Shown here piece after piece: positions 7,414 through 9,454 of a DNA stretch of 9,454 bases (its first letter is position 1; every line of letters starts with the position of its first letter). The notes under the pieces were generated by a model. It saw only the letters and a program-made list of their open reading frames with translations, was not told the origin of the DNA and ran no database searches. The DNA is from an uncultured Eubacteriales bacterium. GTDB lineage: Bacteria; Bacillota_A; Clostridia; Oscillospirales; CAG-272. A program made the position numbers and the translations under genes. Location: positions 1 through 9,454 of the forward strand of contig USKS01000032.1 of the NCBI GenBank assembly GCA_900555345.1, given 5' to 3'.

Positions 7414-8073
7414 ATGCAGAAAACTTCAAAAACAAAAAAACTTCTCACATCGGCAATGATGATCGCGATCGCAACGGTCCTTGCCGTAGTTTGCCAGCTG
7501 GTGCCTTTTCTGAACCTGCCCTTCGGCGGCGGCTTCACCATCGCCAGCATGCTGCCCATCGTGCTTGTGTCGTACATGTACGGCATCGGCTGGGGCGTGG
7601 GCGCGGCTTTCACCTATGCGGTCGTTCAGATGCTTTTGGGCGCGAGCACCGTAACGGCATTCTTCCTGCCTACGAGCGATAACTATGCGGGCTCCATCGG
7701 CGCTGCTATCGGCATCTGCCTTATCGACTATGTGCTTGCGTACACGGTGCTGGGTCTCGGCGGCGTTTTCAGAAAAATGAAGAGCAAGACTGCGGCGATC
7801 GTCCTCGGCGTTGTGCTGGCGCTCAGCCTGCGCTACATCGCCCACATCATCTCCGGCTACATATTCTTCGGCGCATGGGCAGAGTGGTTCTTCACCCAGG
7901 AGGGCTTCTATACTATCGGTAATACCATTCTCGGCGCGTTCTCCGGCAAGGCACTTTCTTTGGTATATGCCGTATTCTACAACGGACTGTTTATGATCCC
8001 CGAGATCATAATAACAGCGATTATCGCAATTCCCGTTTCCCGCATACCGGCTGTCCGCCGCGCAGACGTCTGA
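7414..8073 (+). CDS. thiT: ECF transporter thiamine-binding S component ThiT (YuaJ family)
   Basis: ThiT is the membrane subunit that captures thiamine. It works with a shared energizing module (EcfA/EcfA'/EcfT), which is not in this window. The 219-residue hydrophobic protein has about six membrane segments (near 11-31, 41-57, 59-79, 92-117, 126-150 and 182-208). Family-like patches include LPFGGGFTIASMLPI (35-49), IDYVLAYTVLGLGGVF (104-119), RYIAHIISGYIFFG (140-153) and VYAVFYNGLFMIPE (184-197). His144 and Asn190 lie where the family contacts thiamine, judged by memory of the family rather than alignment. The loop at about 154-182 is rather long. AAAGGA (7401-7406) lies 7 bases before the ATG; an additional AAGGAGA sits at 7391-7397. 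The TPP riboswitch upstream strongly supports thiamine as the substrate. It appears monocistronic, with a terminator just after it. Confidence 0.92.
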   Translation: MQKTSKTKKLLTSAMMIAIATVLAVVCQLVPFLNLPFGGGFTIASMLPIVLVSYMYGIGWGVGAAFTYAVVQMLLGASTVTAFFLPTSDNYAGSIGAAIGICLIDYVLAYTVLGLGGVFRKMKSKTAAIVLGVVLALSLRYIAHIISGYIFFGAWAEWFFTQEGFYTIGNTILGAFSGKALSLVYAVFYNGLFMIPEIIITAIIAIPVSRIPAVRRADV

Positions 8074-8129
8074 AAAACCAAATCAGTTGTCCCGTACATG
8101 CCGTCCGCTTCTGCAATGGGCGCACATTT

Positions 8130-8168
8130 GTGCCGCCCTGCGCCGCGGGCGGCGCTTTTTTTATTTTT
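8130..8168 (+). terminator. Intrinsic terminator of thiT
   Basis: A 9-bp stem (gtgccgccc 8130-8138 with gggcggcgc 8147-8155, one G·U pair) has an 8-base loop and is followed by a long T-rich tract from 8156 interrupted by one A. A competing 7-bp stem with a tight loop (8140-8146 with 8149-8155) uses the same 3' arm. It lies 57 bases after the thiT stop and separates thiT from the next promoter. Confidence 0.9.
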
Positions 8169-8190
8169 TTCGGAAAAAATGTATTTTTCC

Positions 8191-8218
8191 TTGACATCGG
8201 CAATATGCTGAGTATAAT
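8191..8218 (+). promoter_or_regulatory. Consensus sigma-A promoter of the Gfo/Idh/MocA gene
   Basis: A perfect TTGACA (8191-8196) and a perfect TATAAT (8213-8218) are separated by 16 bases. The predicted start is near 8225, giving a leader of about 68 bases. The A/T-rich tract just upstream (8156-8190), part of it the preceding terminator's T-run, could also serve as an UP element. Confidence 0.85.
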
Positions 8219-8240
8219 GTATTCAGCCAAAAAACAATGT

Positions 8241-8273
8241 ATGCGCCGCGCGCATACCGCTCCGCTCGGAGCG
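8241..8273 (+). promoter_or_regulatory. Two hairpins in the oxidoreductase mRNA leader
   Basis: A 6-bp stem atgcgc/gcgcat (8241-8246 with 8250-8255, loop cgc) is followed 2 bases later by a 6-bp stem cgctcc/ggagcg (8258-8263 with 8268-8273, loop gctc). The second ends just before the Shine-Dalgarno GGAAGGA (8275-8281). There is no T-run, so termination is unlikely. An operator or mRNA-stability role is possible, and chance palindromy in GC-rich sequence is not excluded. Confidence 0.45.
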
Positions 8274-8292
8274 CGGAAGGAATGATCTTTTT

Positions 8293-9369
8293 ATGAAGAA
8301 AAGAGTAGCGGTCGTCGGCTACGGCGGCATGGGTCAGTGGCATGTTTGCAGCATCATGGGAAGAACATATATGAATTCTATCCCATTCAATGAGAGCGAT
8401 GTCTGCGAAATGGCGGGCATATACGATATCGATCCCGCAAAGCGCGACAAGGCGCGCGCGGACGGCCTGCACGTGTACGAGACCCTTGAGGAGCTGCTTG
8501 CGGATCCGACGGTGGATATCGTAACCATCGCCACCCCCAACGATTTTCACGAGCCTATTGCGATAAAGGCGCTTGACGCGGGCAAAAACGTTATCAGCGA
8601 AAAGCCCGTTACAATGTCGCTTGCGTCCCTTGACAGAATGATCGCGGCATCCGAGAAAAATCACAAGCTGTTTTCCGTCCATCAGAACCGCAGACTGGAT
8701 GACTATTTTGTCGAAATGAAGAAAATTGCCGATGAAGGCACCATCGGAGATATAATCAGCCTTGAGTCCCGCATACACGGCGACCACGGAATTCCGGGCG
8801 ACTGGAGAAAGACCGTTGAGCACGGCGGCGGAATGCTTTATGACTGGGGCGTTCACATGATAGACCAGCAGCTTTATATGCTGGGCTACGACGTTGAAAG
8901 AGTATACGCTCATTTTGACTATCTCACCGGCGTCCCCGTTGACGACGGCTGTTTTATCGATATTTTCCTGAAAAGCGGAAAATTTCTGCATGTTGAAATA
9001 TGCACATATAACTTTATCCACATGCCGCTCATGTATATGAGAGGCCGCACGGGTACCGCAATATATAACGACTGGGGCGATGATGTTCATGTTGTGCGCT
9101 GCACCGACTGGGGCGATCACGACGACATTCTGCCCGTAAAGGTCGCGGCAGGACTTACAAAAACGCTTGCGCCCCGCGGCGGCAGAGCTATCGAGAAGGA
9201 TGAGTTCAAGTGCCCCCATACGGATCCCCACGATTACTACCGAAATTTCTGCGCGGCGATAGACGGCAAAGAGCAGCAGCTTGTAACGCATGAGCAGATG
9301 CGCACCGTTATGCGCGTTATCGAAGCGGCGTTTGAGTCGGCAAAGAATCACAGCGTAGTCGAGCTGTGA
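8293..9369 (+). CDS. Gfo/Idh/MocA-family NAD(P)-dependent oxidoreductase, substrate unknown
   Basis: This 358-residue protein belongs to the family of sugar, inositol and related dehydrogenases. Its N-terminal Rossmann fold begins VAVVGYGGMGQWH (5-17), with the GxGxxG dinucleotide loop at Gly9, Gly11 and Gly14. ATPNDFHEPIAIKALDAGK (80-98) leads to the EKP motif (103-105), whose Lys104 is the usual catalytic or cofactor-contact lysine. The C-terminal α/β domain contains GGGMLYDWGVHMIDQ (178-192), with the Asp184 and His188 expected at the active site. No signal peptide or membrane helix is seen, so it is cytoplasmic. The substrate cannot be read from sequence and no sugar transporter or kinase lies beside it. 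GGAAGGA (8275-8281) precedes the ATG by 11 bases, a little far; no better start exists. It is transcribed alone from a consensus promoter. Confidence 0.92.
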   Translation: MKKRVAVVGYGGMGQWHVCSIMGRTYMNSIPFNESDVCEMAGIYDIDPAKRDKARADGLHVYETLEELLADPTVDIVTIATPNDFHEPIAIKALDAGKNVISEKPVTMSLASLDRMIAASEKNHKLFSVHQNRRLDDYFVEMKKIADEGTIGDIISLESRIHGDHGIPGDWRKTVEHGGGMLYDWGVHMIDQQLYMLGYDVERVYAHFDYLTGVPVDDGCFIDIFLKSGKFLHVEICTYNFIHMPLMYMRGRTGTAIYNDWGDDVHVVRCTDWGDHDDILPVKVAAGLTKTLAPRGGRAIEKDEFKCPHTDPHDYYRNFCAAIDGKEQQLVTHEQMRTVMRVIEAAFESAKNHSVVEL

Positions 9370-9382
9370 ACGGTGGTATATT

Positions 9383-9454
9383 TGGGGCTCCGCCCCATGC
9401 CCCGACATGAGGGAAGGTATATATGCGGGGTTTCACCCCGCACCCTGACTTAGG
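9383..9454. repeat. Paired GC-rich hairpins, probable dispersed intergenic repeat (cut by window end)
   Basis: Two perfect stem-loops lie just after the oxidoreductase gene: tggggc/gcccca (9383-9397, 6 bp, loop tcc) and tgcggggt/accccgca (9424-9442, 8 bp, loop ttc). A purine-rich linker containing gagggaaggtatata joins them. No T-run follows, so it is a poor terminator. The pattern of GGGGC/GCCCC followed by GCGGGGTTTCACCCCGCACCC resembles, from general recollection, intergenic repeats that recur in clostridial genomes. Only one copy is in this window, so repeat status is inferred. Confidence 0.5.

Noticed and set aside
8283..8297. Four-codon ORF overlapping the oxidoreductase start
   Set aside because: The Shine-Dalgarno lies only one base before its ATG, too close to initiate, and it is short enough to be chance.
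8161..9408. 415-codon open frame on the minus strand opposite the oxidoreductase
   Set aside because: It is a shadow of a clear Gfo/Idh/MocA gene. It has no recognisable domain and covers that gene's promoter and leader.
1..9454. Undescribed defence, mobile or CRISPR-like system
   Set aside because: All long supported genes belong to recognised housekeeping or metabolic families. No transposase, integrase, regular repeat-spacer array or toxin-antitoxin pair is visible.

Overview
The window looks like core chromosome of a Firmicutes bacterium, probably a moderately GC-rich member of the Clostridia. This rests on three things. The order yybS–gdpP–rplI–dnaB is the arrangement known from Bacillus and relatives. 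A TPP riboswitch controls a ThiT-type ECF transporter S component. Transcription units end in classic U-tract terminators and most genes have AAAGGA/AGGA ribosome sites. The family-level placement is inference.

Layout: aspS (54-1838, +) encodes bacterial-type aspartyl-tRNA synthetase and ends at a hairpin terminator. Facing it on the minus strand is a four-gene operon, read in the order yybS (DUF2232 membrane protein), gdpP (c-di-AMP phosphodiesterase), rplI (ribosomal protein L9) and dnaB (replicative helicase). It occupies 6970 down to 1942 and probably starts from a near-consensus promoter at 7065-7093. Two back-to-back hairpins separate the convergent aspS and dnaB ends. The rplI–dnaB spacer (3274-3401) is unusually GC-rich and full of inverted repeats.

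Divergent from the operon, a consensus promoter (7188-7216) drives a TPP riboswitch with a terminator-type expression platform, then thiT (7414-8073) and its own terminator. Thiamine pyrophosphate should therefore switch off thiamine uptake. A second consensus promoter (8191-8218) drives a stand-alone Gfo/Idh/MocA-family oxidoreductase (8293-9369). The window ends in a pair of GC-rich hairpins that look like part of a dispersed intergenic repeat.

I found no phage, transposase, CRISPR, toxin-antitoxin or defence genes, and no tRNA or rRNA. All the genes are ordinary housekeeping or metabolic genes. What merits a second look is mostly non-coding: the GC-rich hairpins, the riboswitch switching region, the structured leaders, and the poorly marked yybS start.
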